A stretch of 64,000 nucleotides of DNA, from assembly GCA_020635725.1 (NCBI GenBank), contig JACJZF010000011.1, positions 71,081-135,080 of the forward strand, given 5' to 3'. Of this stretch, positions 16,283-26,968 are shown one piece after another. Position 1 is the stretch's first letter; every line of letters starts with the position of its first letter. This DNA is from Flavobacteriales bacterium. GTDB taxonomy: Bacteria; Bacteroidota; Bacteroidia; Flavobacteriales_F; PHOS-HE28. Made by a program: the position numbers and the translations under genes. The notes under the pieces were generated by a model. That model worked only from the letters and a program-made list of their open reading frames with translations. It was not told the origin of the DNA and searched no databases.

Positions 16283-17500
16283 ATGGCAGCAGCGTACAGC
16301 AGGATCGGCATCATCCGTGAGGGCAAGGTGCCCGCGGATCGCCGCGTACCGCTCACACCGGCCCAATGCCGTGAGGTGAGCTCCCGATACCCCGATGTGG
16401 ACCTGGTTGTGCAGCGCAGCGCGGTCCGGGCCTTCACGGACCAGGAATACGAAGCGGCGGGCGTTCGGCTGGTGGATGACCTCACGGACCGGGAGCTCAT
16501 CATCGGCGTGAAGGAAGTGCCCATGGATTCACTGCTGCCCGACAAATCGTATCTCTTCTTCAGCCACACCATCAAGCAACAGGCGCACAACCGCAAATTG
16601 ATGCATGCGGTGTTGGAGAAGGGCATCACGTTGATCGATCATGAGCTGCTCACGAACGAGCATGGCGAGCGTGTGCTCGCTTTCGGCTACTGGGCTGGCG
16701 TGGTGGGCGCCTACAACGCGTTCCGCGCGTGGCAGGCCACTGCGGGCGGTCCCGAGCTGAAACCGGCGCATGCCTGCCATGACCTGGAAGAGCTCGAGCG
16801 CCATCTGCATGCCTTTCCATTACCCCCGGACCTGCGCGTGGTGCTCACCGGCGGCGGGCGCGTGGGCAAAGGCGCCATGGGCGTGCTGGAGCGCGCAGGA
16901 TTGCAGCATGTGAAGCCCGAGGAGTTCCTTTCGTCCGACTTCGGAAAGCCGGTGTACACGATCCTGAACACACCGGACCTGTATGAGCGGGAGGATGGCG
17001 AACCCTTCGATAAGCAAGCCTTCCATGCCGACCCGCGAGGGCACCGCGCGAAGCTGCTTCCGTATGCATGTCGAGCGCAGCTCTACATCGCATGCCATTT
17101 CTGGGACCCGCGCGGACCCCAGATCCTCAGCGCCGAAGACCTGCGAGACCCCGCTTTGGCCCTGCGTGCGATCGCCGATATCAGCTGCGATGTGGATGGC
17201 CCCATCGACAGCACCCTGCGGGCATCGACCATCGAGGAGCCGCTCTTCGGCTATGATCGCATTACGGGCGAGGAGGTGGCGGTTGGCGCACCGAACAGCA
17301 TCACGGTGATGGCCGTGGACAACCTGCCCTGCGAGCTGCCGCGCGATGCTTCGCAGGCTTTCGGGCTGGACCTGATGGAACGTGTGCTCCCGAATCTCGT
17401 AGGAGACGACGACAAGGGCATGATCGAACGAGCGACCATCGTGCAACAGGGCGTTCTGTCGCCCCGCTTCGAGTACCTCGCGGAGTACGCCGGCGCCTGA
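16283..17500 (+). CDS. Alanine dehydrogenase/LYS1 (saccharopine dehydrogenase)-like NAD enzyme
   Basis: 405 residues starting MAAAYSRIGIIREGKVP. The N-terminal AlaDh/PNT domain has REGKVPADRRVPLTPAQC, and the nucleotide-binding domain has VVLTGGGRVGKGAMGVLERAG. C-terminal segments (YDRITGEEVA, NLPCELPRDASQAFG) are typical of the branch that includes fungal LYS1 saccharopine dehydrogenase, often annotated alanine dehydrogenase in Bacteroidota. The real substrate cannot be decided from sequence. The start at 16283 was preferred over the longer reading because a promoter box lies between the two. It diverges from the tmRNA gene with only 94 bases between. Confidence 0.8.
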   Translation: MAAAYSRIGIIREGKVPADRRVPLTPAQCREVSSRYPDVDLVVQRSAVRAFTDQEYEAAGVRLVDDLTDRELIIGVKEVPMDSLLPDKSYLFFSHTIKQQAHNRKLMHAVLEKGITLIDHELLTNEHGERVLAFGYWAGVVGAYNAFRAWQATAGGPELKPAHACHDLEELERHLHAFPLPPDLRVVLTGGGRVGKGAMGVLERAGLQHVKPEEFLSSDFGKPVYTILNTPDLYEREDGEPFDKQAFHADPRGHRAKLLPYACRAQLYIACHFWDPRGPQILSAEDLRDPALALRAIADISCDVDGPIDSTLRASTIEEPLFGYDRITGEEVAVGAPNSITVMAVDNLPCELPRDASQAFGLDLMERVLPNLVGDDDKGMIERATIVQQGVLSPRFEYLAEYAGA

Positions 17501-17502
17501 GG

Positions 17503-18069
17503 TCAGGGTTTTCCGAGCCGCAGCTCGATGATCATCTGCGCATGACTCTCGCTCATGCGGGCCACGTGCGCGTGCATGCGATCGCTCTTGCGTGCCATGG
17601 TCAGCAGGCCCAGTCCCGCTCCGCCCGCATTCGTTCGGCCGTCGCTTGCCAGAAGCTTCAAGAAGCACTCGCGGATATCGGCCTCGCTCATGGCATCGAG
17701 CACTTCGATCCGGTGGAGCAGCATCTGCGCGATGGATGCCGGGACATGGTTGCCCAGGTACAGACGGTAGGCCCCCTCCTGCCTGATGAGCAACACGAAA
17801 CAGGAAAGCCGCGACTCCGATTCCGTGTGCAGTGCAAGGTTGTCCATCCCTTCGCATAGCACATTGAAGAGCCGCTTGCGCAAGGTGGGTGAATCACTGA
17901 AGGCAAGGCTTTGCTCCTCCATTCGGCGTATGAGCCCCTCTTTCACCGGAAGCTCGATGATCCCGTAGTGCGCGAAGACCACATGGGACCGCTCCTCTGC
18001 GCAGAGCGGCAGCAGCATGCCGGTGGACCAATGGTCCGACCGCAAATGCTCCATGAATGGTGCTTCCAT
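17503..18069 (-). CDS. SiaB-like protein kinase (HATPase fold, DUF6272-like)
   Basis: 188 residues from MEAPFMEHLRSDHWST (18069); a start at 18054 is also possible. The C-terminal glycine-rich box GGAGLGLLTMARKS resembles the ATP lid of SiaB/anti-sigma type kinases, and the middle has an ordered region with EGMDNLALHTES matching the N-box position (usually Asn followed by His). Such kinases phosphorylate STAS-domain partners; no STAS gene is adjacent. It converges on the dehydrogenase gene with only two bases between stops. Confidence 0.65.
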   Translation of the reverse strand: MEAPFMEHLRSDHWSTGMLLPLCAEERSHVVFAHYGIIELPVKEGLIRRMEEQSLAFSDSPTLRKRLFNVLCEGMDNLALHTESESRLSCFVLLIRQEGAYRLYLGNHVPASIAQMLLHRIEVLDAMSEADIRECFLKLLASDGRTNAGGAGLGLLTMARKSDRMHAHVARMSESHAQMIIELRLGKP

Positions 18070-18250
18070 GAATCTTTCCGAGTTCTCCGAAGCCGGGGGG
18101 AACGAAGACCAGCACCGGCCTGAAGTCGATATACGATGGTATCTGGCCGATGGTTGCATGTGGCCCTTCCAGCCATTCCTGAGAGCCTGACACAGTACCT
18201 AGAAACGGCCGGTTACATTCACGATCGCAATTCCAATCCCCGCCGGTCAG

Positions 18251-21166
18251 ATGAAATTCAACCTTCTGAATTCCTGCCTCTTAGCACCCGTGCTATGGCT
18301 CGGCTCATTTCATTCTGCGAACGGACAGGTTACCATTGAGCTCGGGGATGGCATCCTGAGCAACGGACCCACCGGGCTGCCCTCGGCCTACTCCAACACG
18401 CAGCCGGGATCAAGATTCCAGCTGCTCTTCCTGCAAGGTGAATTGGAAGCGGCGGGCATGAGCGCCGGGACCATCAGCAGCCTGGGCTTTCATGTAGACG
18501 TTGCCAGCGGCACCACGTTCAGCGGATACACGATCCGGATGGGTGTGACCACAGCCACCGCCTTGACGACCAATTGGGAAACAGGCCTCACGGATGTGTG
18601 GGGACCCACGGATTTCACGGATGCAGCCGGCTGGACGGAACACGTGCTGACCGCGCCGTTCTTCTGGGACGGCAGCTCCAACCTGGTTGTAGAGGCATGT
18701 TACTTCAACGGGTCGGCCACGGGCTTGAATGCCTCGGTATTCCAATCGACCACGGCATTCACCAGCGCGGTGCAGCGCACCACGCCCAATGCCACCTTGT
18801 GCACCGCGCCGGGCGGAACGCACATCCCGTTCAACCAACGGCCCGATATCCGGTTCGGGTGGACCGCCTTCGATTTGGCGCCAGCCGCGGGCTTCACCTA
18901 TAACCAGCTCGGATGCGGCACCACCGTGACATTCACGGACACCAGCCTGAATCTGCCGAGCGGTTGGGCGTGGGACTTCGGTGATGGCATGATCAGCACG
19001 GATCAGGATCCCGTGCACGTCTACTCCACCTCCGGTACGTACACGGTGACCCTGATATCGAACAACCAGAATGGGCAGGATACCGCGTATGCTGATGTGA
19101 CCATCGACCTGAACTGGCAGGCCCCGATTGCCGCGTGCGATGCTCCTTCAACGGGGGATGTCGCCGGGTTCGGCCTTCTCGATGTGTCGTTGAACGGGAT
19201 GTCGCATCCATCCGCGGATGCGGTTACCGAAGGATACCTGGACGCCACGTGCTATGCAACCACGGTGACCGAAGGCACCGAGCTGACCATCGCGCTGAGC
19301 GCGGATGCCGCCGCCGCGCACGCGATGCGCGTTTGGGCCGACTGGGATGGCAGCGGGTCCTTCAGCGCGAATGAGCTGGTGCTGACCGGCGAGGGCAGCA
19401 GTGCCAGCGCCAGCTTGATCGTGCCGGCCGGCTCCCTGCTGAACACGCCCTTGCGCCTGCGGGCGGTGGCGGCCTATTCGCTCGTGACGCCGAACCCTGC
19501 TGCATGCGGCACCATCGCCTATGGGCAAGCCGAGGACTACACGATCATCGTGGTGCCCAACCTCAACCCGCCGATCGCCTCGTTCACGGCATCACCGCTG
19601 ATCTCCTGCGACGGCACGGTTCAGTTCCACGATGCCTCCTTGAATGTGCCGACCGCTTGGAGCTGGGACTTCGGCGATGGCACTGGCTCCAGCGACCAGG
19701 ACCCGGTGCACACGTTCACGGCGAGCGGCATCTATACCATCACGCTCACGGCCATCAATGCCAACGGGCAGGACGACACGGTCTCCGTGGACCTGGTGAG
19801 CGTGAATCTGGGATCGCAGCCGAGCGCACCCCAATGCGCTCCGCAGACCACCGCTTATTGCTGCGGCTATGGCATCGTGGGGTTCAGCTTCGCGGGAATC
19901 AGCACCAATACCGAAGACGGCAGCGCCGGATACGAGGACCTTTCCTGCGGGAACACCGCGCTGGTGGAGGAAGGCCAGACCTATGCCTGGAGCGTGAGCC
20001 ATGCCGATGCGACTCCGCACGATACCCGGATCTGGATCGATCTGGACAACGATGGGGCCTTCGCTGCGAACGAGCTCATCGCCGTGGCCCTGGATGCCGC
20101 TTCGCCGAGCGGGTTCACTGCTATCCCTGCAGGAAGCGTGTATGACGCGCCGCTCCGCCTACGGGTGCAGAGCGATGTGATCGGGCAGAGCACGAGTGCA
20201 TGTGATGCGCCGCTCTTCGGTCAGGTCGAGGACTATGCTGCCATTGTCTCGCAGAATACAGCGCCTCCTGAAGCGGCCTTCAGCGCGACGCCAACGATCA
20301 CCTGCGACGGCGTGGTGCAATTCACCGACCAGAGCACCAATATCCCGAACAGCTGGGTGTGGGATTTCGGTGATGGCAGTTCCAGCACTGAGCAGAATCC
20401 ATTGCATACCTACGCCGCACTGGGCACCTACACGGTGACACTGACAGCCAGCAACGACTTCGGCGGCGACATGGCGATCCAGAATGCGCTCATCGAATTC
20501 ATTCCAGCGTGGCAGTGCGACACCTTACAGATGACACAGGCCAATTCGAACAGCACCGAATGCGTCGGGATACTTGCGGATAGCGGCGGACCGAACGGAC
20601 CTGTTCAAGGAGGCACATCCGGCTCGTACACGATAAGCCCCATAGGCGCGGAGCAGGTCACGCTCACCTTCAGCCAATTCCAATGGGGCAACAACCCGAA
20701 CAGGTTCCTGGCGATCTACGATGGACCGACCGTGGGCAGCCCGTTGATTGGCACGTTCACCGGCAATGGTTTGGGCCAATTGCCGAACAATGGCGTGATC
20801 ACCAGCAGCGGGCCGAGCATCACCTTGAGACAGGAGCAGAATGGGGGCGGACCGCCATCCAACGCCGCTGGTTTCCTGCTCACCTGGAACTGCTCCTTGA
20901 CCGGGATCGATGAGCAGGTCGAAGGCATCAGCCGGGTGTTCCCGCAGCCTGCCCATGATTGGTTCATCACGGAATTCACCGCAGCGGAAAGCACAACGCG
21001 CGTGGCGGAGCTGCGAGATGCACTGGGCCAAGCGGTGTTGCTCAAATCGATACCGGCCGGCGCCGGGATGCTCCGGATGGAGACAGGAGACCTGCCGCCC
21101 GGACTGTACGTCCTTCGTATCACCAGCGGGACGCGAAGCTCTTCCCGCGCATTGATCATCCGATAG
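18251..21166 (+). CDS. Secreted PKD/GEVED/CUB protein with T9SS type A sorting domain
   Basis: 971 residues. A signal peptide of about 25 residues is followed by an N-terminal domain (to about 205) common in Bacteroidota surface proteins. Then come PKD 1 (about 208-285, WAWDFGDG), GEVED 1 (about 300-430, GQAEDYTIIV), PKD 2 (WSWDFGDG), GEVED 2 (GQVEDYAAIV), PKD 3 (WVWDFGDG) and a CUB-like domain (about 755-880, with FLAIYDGP). The last 80 residues are a T9SS sorting domain (PQPAHDWFITEF through GLYVLRITSG). It is exported by the type IX system and anchored at or released from the surface; role probably adhesive. First gene of a tight four-gene run. Confidence 0.88.
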   Translation: MKFNLLNSCLLAPVLWLGSFHSANGQVTIELGDGILSNGPTGLPSAYSNTQPGSRFQLLFLQGELEAAGMSAGTISSLGFHVDVASGTTFSGYTIRMGVTTATALTTNWETGLTDVWGPTDFTDAAGWTEHVLTAPFFWDGSSNLVVEACYFNGSATGLNASVFQSTTAFTSAVQRTTPNATLCTAPGGTHIPFNQRPDIRFGWTAFDLAPAAGFTYNQLGCGTTVTFTDTSLNLPSGWAWDFGDGMISTDQDPVHVYSTSGTYTVTLISNNQNGQDTAYADVTIDLNWQAPIAACDAPSTGDVAGFGLLDVSLNGMSHPSADAVTEGYLDATCYATTVTEGTELTIALSADAAAAHAMRVWADWDGSGSFSANELVLTGEGSSASASLIVPAGSLLNTPLRLRAVAAYSLVTPNPAACGTIAYGQAEDYTIIVVPNLNPPIASFTASPLISCDGTVQFHDASLNVPTAWSWDFGDGTGSSDQDPVHTFTASGIYTITLTAINANGQDDTVSVDLVSVNLGSQPSAPQCAPQTTAYCCGYGIVGFSFAGISTNTEDGSAGYEDLSCGNTALVEEGQTYAWSVSHADATPHDTRIWIDLDNDGAFAANELIAVALDAASPSGFTAIPAGSVYDAPLRLRVQSDVIGQSTSACDAPLFGQVEDYAAIVSQNTAPPEAAFSATPTITCDGVVQFTDQSTNIPNSWVWDFGDGSSSTEQNPLHTYAALGTYTVTLTASNDFGGDMAIQNALIEFIPAWQCDTLQMTQANSNSTECVGILADSGGPNGPVQGGTSGSYTISPIGAEQVTLTFSQFQWGNNPNRFLAIYDGPTVGSPLIGTFTGNGLGQLPNNGVITSSGPSITLRQEQNGGGPPSNAAGFLLTWNCSLTGIDEQVEGISRVFPQPAHDWFITEFTAAESTTRVAELRDALGQAVLLKSIPAGAGMLRMETGDLPPGLYVLRITSGTRSSSRALIIR

Positions 21167-21169
21167 GCC

Positions 21170-24100
21170 ATGCGCGCGCTCATCACCTCCATCCTGCTCA
21201 CGGGCCTGGTCGTGCTCGGAGGCACCGCGAACGCCACGCACCTCATTGGCGGCAACCTCGGCTACGCCTATATCGGCGAGACGGCCCCTGGCAGCCAGAT
21301 CTACCGTTACCAGGTGTACGTGGAGTTCTACATGAACTGCGGCGACGACAGCAACTGGCAGTTCCTGTACGATATCCTGAACACCAATGGCGGGGTGATG
21401 CCGGTGGGGGTGTATCCGCAGGACCCTGCCGCGCCGAACGCCAACAAGCCCTTGCTCACCGTTGCGAACCTGGCCCTGGTGGACAGCGCGTACATCGTGC
21501 CTGATCTGCCCGGTGGCTGCTCCGTGGGCGCGGGGCTCTGCACGGAACGCGGTTACCTCACCGGCACGGTGGATCTCCCGCTCAACTTCGGCGGCTATCA
21601 TCTGTACTTCCAGATGAACGCGCGCAACCTCTCCATCACCAACCTCTTCAATCCGAATAACACAGGCATCGGTTACTACGCCTTCATCCCTCCGCCCTTG
21701 CTTCAGAATTCCTCGCCGATCTGGCTTGGAGTTCCCACCCCGCTGCTCTGCATCAACGACACGAGCACCTTCGTGAACTCGGCCACCGACCCCGATGGCG
21801 ACCAGCTCATCTTCTCGTTCGAAGTTCCCTACAACAGCGTTGACAATGGCGGCGGGATCATTCCTCCGCCGAACCAGCTGCCGAACGCGATCCCCTTGGT
21901 GAATTACGTCGGCGGCTACAGCGTTAACCAGCCCTTCGGCGCAGGAGGGTACTCCTTCATCAATGGAGCCACGGGGCTCACGCAATACATGCCGACAGTG
22001 CAAGGCAACTACGTGGTGGCCGTGGAGGTGAAGGAGTACCGGAACGGTGTGCTCATCGGCCGCACACGGAGGGATCTGCAGCTCCAGGCCGTGGTATGCC
22101 CCCCGAACGATGCCCCGGAATCAGTGGGCACGCAAGGAACGAGCTTCACCGTGCAGGCCGGCGATGTCCTGTGCTTCGACATCGGTTTCGAGGACCCGAA
22201 TGCCGATTCGTTGCTGCTGACCGCGAGCGGGACCATCTTCGACGGGAACCTCTTCAACCCGCCAGCTACCATCATGGCGCCGATCAGCGGATCGACAACC
22301 GTGGGGAGCACCTTCTGTTGGGACACCGATTGCAGTCAGGCCCAGGATCAGCCCTACCTCTTCAGCGTGAGCGTGACGGACAACGGCTGCCCGCCCCGCA
22401 CCTTGGATGTGGTGTATCAAGTGACCGTGCAGGGATTCGCCGGGCCCACATCGATCACGGGCGCCGCGCAGGTATGCACGGGTGCGAATGGCAGCGCTTA
22501 TTCGACCGTGTCGATCAGCGGTGCCGACTACCTATGGAGCGTCAGTGGCGGCGTGATCTCGAACGGACAGGGCACCAGTGCCATCACGGTGGATTGGGGC
22601 ACGGCAGGACCAGGAAGTGTTCAGGTATTCGCGACCAATGCGCAGGGCTGCAGCAGCTCTCCCGTGAGCCTTCCGGTGAACATTGCAGCGCTCCCCGTGG
22701 CGAATGCCGGTTCGGACATCGCGATCTGCCCAGGTCAATCGACCCCGATTGGCGGCGCGCCGACCGGACCCGCAGGCAGCGGCTACACATGGTCCCCAGC
22801 TATCGGACTCAGCAGCGCTTCAGCCGCCAACCCGACGGCGACACCGAGCGCGACCACCGCGTACATCGTTCAGGTGAGCAATGCCGGATGCGTGAGCCGC
22901 GACACGATCATCGTTACCGTGAACCAACCGACCGTGAGCGCAAGCGATGATGCCGCGCTTTGCCTCGGGGGCTCGGTGCAGCTCAATGCCACTGGCGTGG
23001 GCACATTCCAATGGTCGCCCGCCGCCGGGCTCGACGCCTCGGACATCGCTGATCCCGTGGCCACTCCAGGCACCACCACGACCTATGTCGTGGAATTGTC
23101 CGACGGAATCGGATGCACAGCGATCGATAGCGTGACTATTGTGGTCAACGCACTGCCCGTTGTCGATGCAGGAATCGATGCAACGCCATGTCCTGGTACA
23201 GCCTATGCGCTTGGCGGCAATCCCACCGGGCCTGCGGGCGGCACCTTCGCGTGGACACCGAGCATCGGATTGAGCAATGCCAGCTCCCCGAACCCGACGC
23301 TCACGGTATCCACGGACCAGGTCTACATCGTGTCCGTGACCGATGTGAATCAATGCACGAGCAGCGATACCGTGGAGGTGACCGTGCTCCCGCTTCCCGA
23401 TGTGGATGCTGGTCCCGATCTCGAGGTCTGTTTCGGAGGAAGCATCCAGCTGCAAGGCTCGGGCAACGGCAATCTGCTGTGGACCCCGAATTTCGGATTG
23501 AGCGACCCCACCATACCGGATCCGATCTGCACGCCGGAGCAGACCACGGTGTACACGCTTACGGTCACCGATGCCAATACATGCACCAACAGCGATCAGG
23601 CGCTGGTCACCGTGAATGTGCTACCCAGCGCGGATGCAGGGCCTGACCGGGTAATCTGCCTCGGGGACTCCGTAACGATCGGCATGCCCAGCCCCGGCTC
23701 GTTCACATGGTCGCCCGCCAACGGCCTCAGCGACCCCAACACGTCCACACCGCTCGCCTCCCCCGCTGTGAGCACGATGTACCATGTGACCGTGAGCGAT
23801 TCGAACGCCTGCGCATTGACTGACAGTGTCTTCGTATCCGTGACCGCGCCGATTAGCGCTGGGGGCGATGGAAGCGTGACCATCTGCTCCAACATGGGTG
23901 CGTGGCTCTTCGACTACCTGACTGGACCCTACGATCCATCTGGAGGTTGGCAGGACCCTGCATTCAACGACGATGACGCCAACTTCGAGCTGGCATTCGG
24001 CGATGACCCAGGCAACTGGTATTACATCGTGCAAGTGGTAAACAGCGCCTGCCCGCCTGACACCGCGGTGGTGCAGGTGAGTGTGAATCCGCTGCCGGAG

Positions 24101-26245
24101 GCGGGCTTCGACCAGAACGTGACCGTGTGCAGCAGCGATGCCCCTTTCCCCTTGCCATTGAGCCTGGGGATCGACGACACGACGGGGACGTGGTACGACC
24201 CCAACCTCGTTGCCACCGCGAACATGTACACACCCGGCACTTCGCCAGCAGGGACCTACCTGTATGTGCTGATGGGCGCAGCGCCTTGCCCGAACGACAC
24301 CGCCTTCGTGACGGTGAGTGAATCGGCTGCCGTGGACCCGGGCGAGAACGGCAGCGTGCTCCTCTGCGGAAGCGGTACAGCCTTCACCATGACCGATTCA
24401 CTGGGCGGGACCCCGAACCTGGGCGGCGCATGGTTCACCCCGACGAACGCCCCGCACCTGGCGCAATTCGACCCGGGGATTGACCCCGAGGGCACATGGT
24501 TCTATGTCACTGCCGCTGGAACGGCCTGTCAGGACACCGCCCTGCTGACCATCGCCTTGATCGTGCCCACGCCAACCTTCAACGGCGATGACGTGCTGTG
24601 CGCCGGTGACACCTCGCAGATCACGGTCTCGGGCGGTGTCTCTTACCTCTGGTCTCCCACGATCGGCATCAGTGATCCCGCGATTTCCGACCCGCTGGTA
24701 TTCCCGGATCAATCCACCACCTACACCGTAACGATCACCGATGAGAACGGGTGCCTCGGCAGCGGGCCGCTCACCATCACGGTGCATGCCTTGCCAGCGG
24801 TTGACGCGGGAACCGATGCGGCAATCTGCGCGGGAGGCTCAGCCGACATCGGTGGCAGCCCCACGAGCCCGACCGCAACAAGCTTCACGTGGACCCCTGC
24901 CACTGGCCTCAGCAACGTGAGCGATCCGAATCCGACCGCGACACCATCGGTCACGACCACGTACTCGGTCTCGGTGATGGACGCGAACCAGTGCGCCAAT
25001 GCCGACGAGGTCACCATCACCGTGAACCCGTTGCCGAGCATCGATGCCGGTCCGGACCTGCAGGTCTGCAGCGGGAGCAACGTGACCATCGACGCGACGG
25101 GCAGTGGCAACTTCGCCTGGTCTCCCGAAACCGACCTGAACGACCCAACAGCCGAGGACCCCATCGCCACGCCAGCGACGACGCAGACCTACACCGTGAC
25201 CCTGACTGACGCGAACGGCTGCATAGCGACAGATGAAGTCGTCGTCACGGTGAATGCGCCGCCGACCGCCGATGCAGGAACGGACAGCTGGTTGTGCCAG
25301 GGCTTCGCAGCAGATCTGAGCGGCAGCACGAGTGGGGGCACCGCTGCGTGGAGCCCATCCGCGAGCATTGCTGACGCCGGCGCGTTGATCACCACGGCAT
25401 CGCCCACGGCCACCACCACCTTCACGCTCACCATCACCGATGCGAACAACTGCGTGGCGAGTGACGTGGTGACGATCACGGTCGGCAACGATCCTCCCAT
25501 CGACGCGGGACCCGATGCGACCACGTGCGGCGGCATACCGGTGCAGCTGGGTGGATCGCCCACAAGCGTGGCCGGCAGCAGTTTCTCGTGGTCGCCTGCG
25601 ATCGGGCTCGATGATCCGAGCAGCCCCAATCCGCTAGCCACCATCGGCGTTACCACCACCTATACCCTTACTGTGAGCAACGACACGTGCACCAGCTCGC
25701 AACCGGTCACCATCAGCATCGGTGGCAACGGCCAGGCCGATTTCAGCGCGCGGTTCGAAGCAGGATGCGATGCGCTTCGTGGTTTCTTCATCGATGAGAG
25801 CACCGATGCCATCACCTGGCACTGGGATTTCGGCAACGGGGCGAACAGCCAATCGCGGAATCCGCAGGCCTTTCTTCCCTATGGCACGAACAGCCTGGTC
25901 ACCTTGATCATCACCGACGCGAGCGGTTGCGCCGATACCACCTCGCAGCTCTTCACGATGGACACCTACGCCAATCTGGTGAGCATCGACGTGCCCAATG
26001 TCTTCACCCCGAACGGCGATGGGCAGAATGATGTGTTCACGCTCGACACCCAAGCCTTCCTGGGACCATGCGCGGACATGCATGTGTACAACCGCTGGGG
26101 CGAAGCCGTGTTCGTGAGCCAGGGCGGCAACATCACCTGGGACGGCCGGAACTTCAGTGGCGAACCCTGCGTGGCGGGCACGTACTTCTACGCCATCGAG
26201 GTGAACGGATTGGAGTTCAAGGGCTCGCTGACCCTCTTGCGGTGA
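21170..26245 (+). CDS. Giant secreted repeat protein with gliding-motility-associated C-terminal domain
   Basis: 1691 residues. After a signal peptide there is an N-terminal domain (about 24-420) starting THLIGGNLGYAYIG. From about residue 505 to 1515 there are about ten Ig/PKD-like repeats, each opening with a variant of VDAGPDxxxCxG and containing W(S/T)PxxGL and TTTYTVTVTD; three divergent units sit in the middle. A PKD domain (WHWDFGNG) and a CHU_C/T9SS type B domain (VFTPNGDGQNDVF to TYFYAIEVNG) close the protein. It is exported by T9SS and probably works as a surface adhesin. It starts three bases after the preceding gene. Confidence 0.9.
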   Translation: MRALITSILLTGLVVLGGTANATHLIGGNLGYAYIGETAPGSQIYRYQVYVEFYMNCGDDSNWQFLYDILNTNGGVMPVGVYPQDPAAPNANKPLLTVANLALVDSAYIVPDLPGGCSVGAGLCTERGYLTGTVDLPLNFGGYHLYFQMNARNLSITNLFNPNNTGIGYYAFIPPPLLQNSSPIWLGVPTPLLCINDTSTFVNSATDPDGDQLIFSFEVPYNSVDNGGGIIPPPNQLPNAIPLVNYVGGYSVNQPFGAGGYSFINGATGLTQYMPTVQGNYVVAVEVKEYRNGVLIGRTRRDLQLQAVVCPPNDAPESVGTQGTSFTVQAGDVLCFDIGFEDPNADSLLLTASGTIFDGNLFNPPATIMAPISGSTTVGSTFCWDTDCSQAQDQPYLFSVSVTDNGCPPRTLDVVYQVTVQGFAGPTSITGAAQVCTGANGSAYSTVSISGADYLWSVSGGVISNGQGTSAITVDWGTAGPGSVQVFATNAQGCSSSPVSLPVNIAALPVANAGSDIAICPGQSTPIGGAPTGPAGSGYTWSPAIGLSSASAANPTATPSATTAYIVQVSNAGCVSRDTIIVTVNQPTVSASDDAALCLGGSVQLNATGVGTFQWSPAAGLDASDIADPVATPGTTTTYVVELSDGIGCTAIDSVTIVVNALPVVDAGIDATPCPGTAYALGGNPTGPAGGTFAWTPSIGLSNASSPNPTLTVSTDQVYIVSVTDVNQCTSSDTVEVTVLPLPDVDAGPDLEVCFGGSIQLQGSGNGNLLWTPNFGLSDPTIPDPICTPEQTTVYTLTVTDANTCTNSDQALVTVNVLPSADAGPDRVICLGDSVTIGMPSPGSFTWSPANGLSDPNTSTPLASPAVSTMYHVTVSDSNACALTDSVFVSVTAPISAGGDGSVTICSNMGAWLFDYLTGPYDPSGGWQDPAFNDDDANFELAFGDDPGNWYYIVQVVNSACPPDTAVVQVSVNPLPEAGFDQNVTVCSSDAPFPLPLSLGIDDTTGTWYDPNLVATANMYTPGTSPAGTYLYVLMGAAPCPNDTAFVTVSESAAVDPGENGSVLLCGSGTAFTMTDSLGGTPNLGGAWFTPTNAPHLAQFDPGIDPEGTWFYVTAAGTACQDTALLTIALIVPTPTFNGDDVLCAGDTSQITVSGGVSYLWSPTIGISDPAISDPLVFPDQSTTYTVTITDENGCLGSGPLTITVHALPAVDAGTDAAICAGGSADIGGSPTSPTATSFTWTPATGLSNVSDPNPTATPSVTTTYSVSVMDANQCANADEVTITVNPLPSIDAGPDLQVCSGSNVTIDATGSGNFAWSPETDLNDPTAEDPIATPATTQTYTVTLTDANGCIATDEVVVTVNAPPTADAGTDSWLCQGFAADLSGSTSGGTAAWSPSASIADAGALITTASPTATTTFTLTITDANNCVASDVVTITVGNDPPIDAGPDATTCGGIPVQLGGSPTSVAGSSFSWSPAIGLDDPSSPNPLATIGVTTTYTLTVSNDTCTSSQPVTISIGGNGQADFSARFEAGCDALRGFFIDESTDAITWHWDFGNGANSQSRNPQAFLPYGTNSLVTLIITDASGCADTTSQLFTMDTYANLVSIDVPNVFTPNGDGQNDVFTLDTQAFLGPCADMHVYNRWGEAVFVSQGGNITWDGRNFSGEPCVAGTYFYAIEVNGLEFKGSLTLLR

Positions 26246-26949
26246 TGCGCGCGCGCCTGCTGATCGGCGTATCGTGTGTGCTCGCCGCGTGCGCTGCGCC
26301 AGAAACGAATGACGCGCGCACGGAGACATGGGATGAACCGCACAACTTCCCAGCGGTCGATGACAACATCGCGCATGACACCCTGCTCATCCAGACCACC
26401 TTCGATCTGGGAGACGGCAGCTACGTGATGGTGGCCGGGAACGTGACCGACACCTTCGAGGGCCTGCGGCTGTACCGCTACAAGCTCGTCAACGACTCCC
26501 TTCCGGAGATGATCGCCGTGTCCTCACCGGCGTATGACAGCTGGACGATGCTGCCGACCTTCTTCCCGGTTGACAGCCTCACGCCCACCGGTTCCATGTG
26601 GGTGCTCGCCAACTTCGGGGAGAAGGAGAGCTGGGGGCAGAAGCTCATGCTGCTCGACGGCGCGTTCCATGACTTGGGCTTCATGGATGTGGCGCTGCCC
26701 GAGCGGATCCTGGAGGACGACACGTTGCGCTTGAAGCTTCGGAACATCGGCCCCTTCATGCGGTGCAGCACGCGAGGTGAAACAACCACCTGGCGCTTCC
26801 ACTGCGACAGCGTATATGTGTACGATGATCAGGCGGGGTACTACGATCAGATCCTGGCCGCATCGCGGCTGCACTTCACCTACAGTCAGGCAGAAGGGCT
26901 CTCGCTCTGGCTCGATGGCGTGAAACGGCCTGTGAAGGCGCCCGCTTGA
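26245..26949 (+). CDS. Hypothetical lipoprotein
   Basis: 234 residues. The ATG overlaps the preceding TGA by one base (TGATG), so translation is probably coupled. A lipoprotein signal with lipobox LAAC (Cys16) is followed by a domain rich in beta strands and acidic residues (TTFDLGDGSYVMVAGN, LRLYRYKLVNDS). No family recognised. Its position between a giant T9SS adhesin and a GH16 enzyme suggests a cell-surface role, which is inference only. Confidence 0.75.
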   Translation: MRARLLIGVSCVLAACAAPETNDARTETWDEPHNFPAVDDNIAHDTLLIQTTFDLGDGSYVMVAGNVTDTFEGLRLYRYKLVNDSLPEMIAVSSPAYDSWTMLPTFFPVDSLTPTGSMWVLANFGEKESWGQKLMLLDGAFHDLGFMDVALPERILEDDTLRLKLRNIGPFMRCSTRGETTTWRFHCDSVYVYDDQAGYYDQILAASRLHFTYSQAEGLSLWLDGVKRPVKAPA

Positions 26950-26968
26950 TCCTGGCTACTTTCACGGC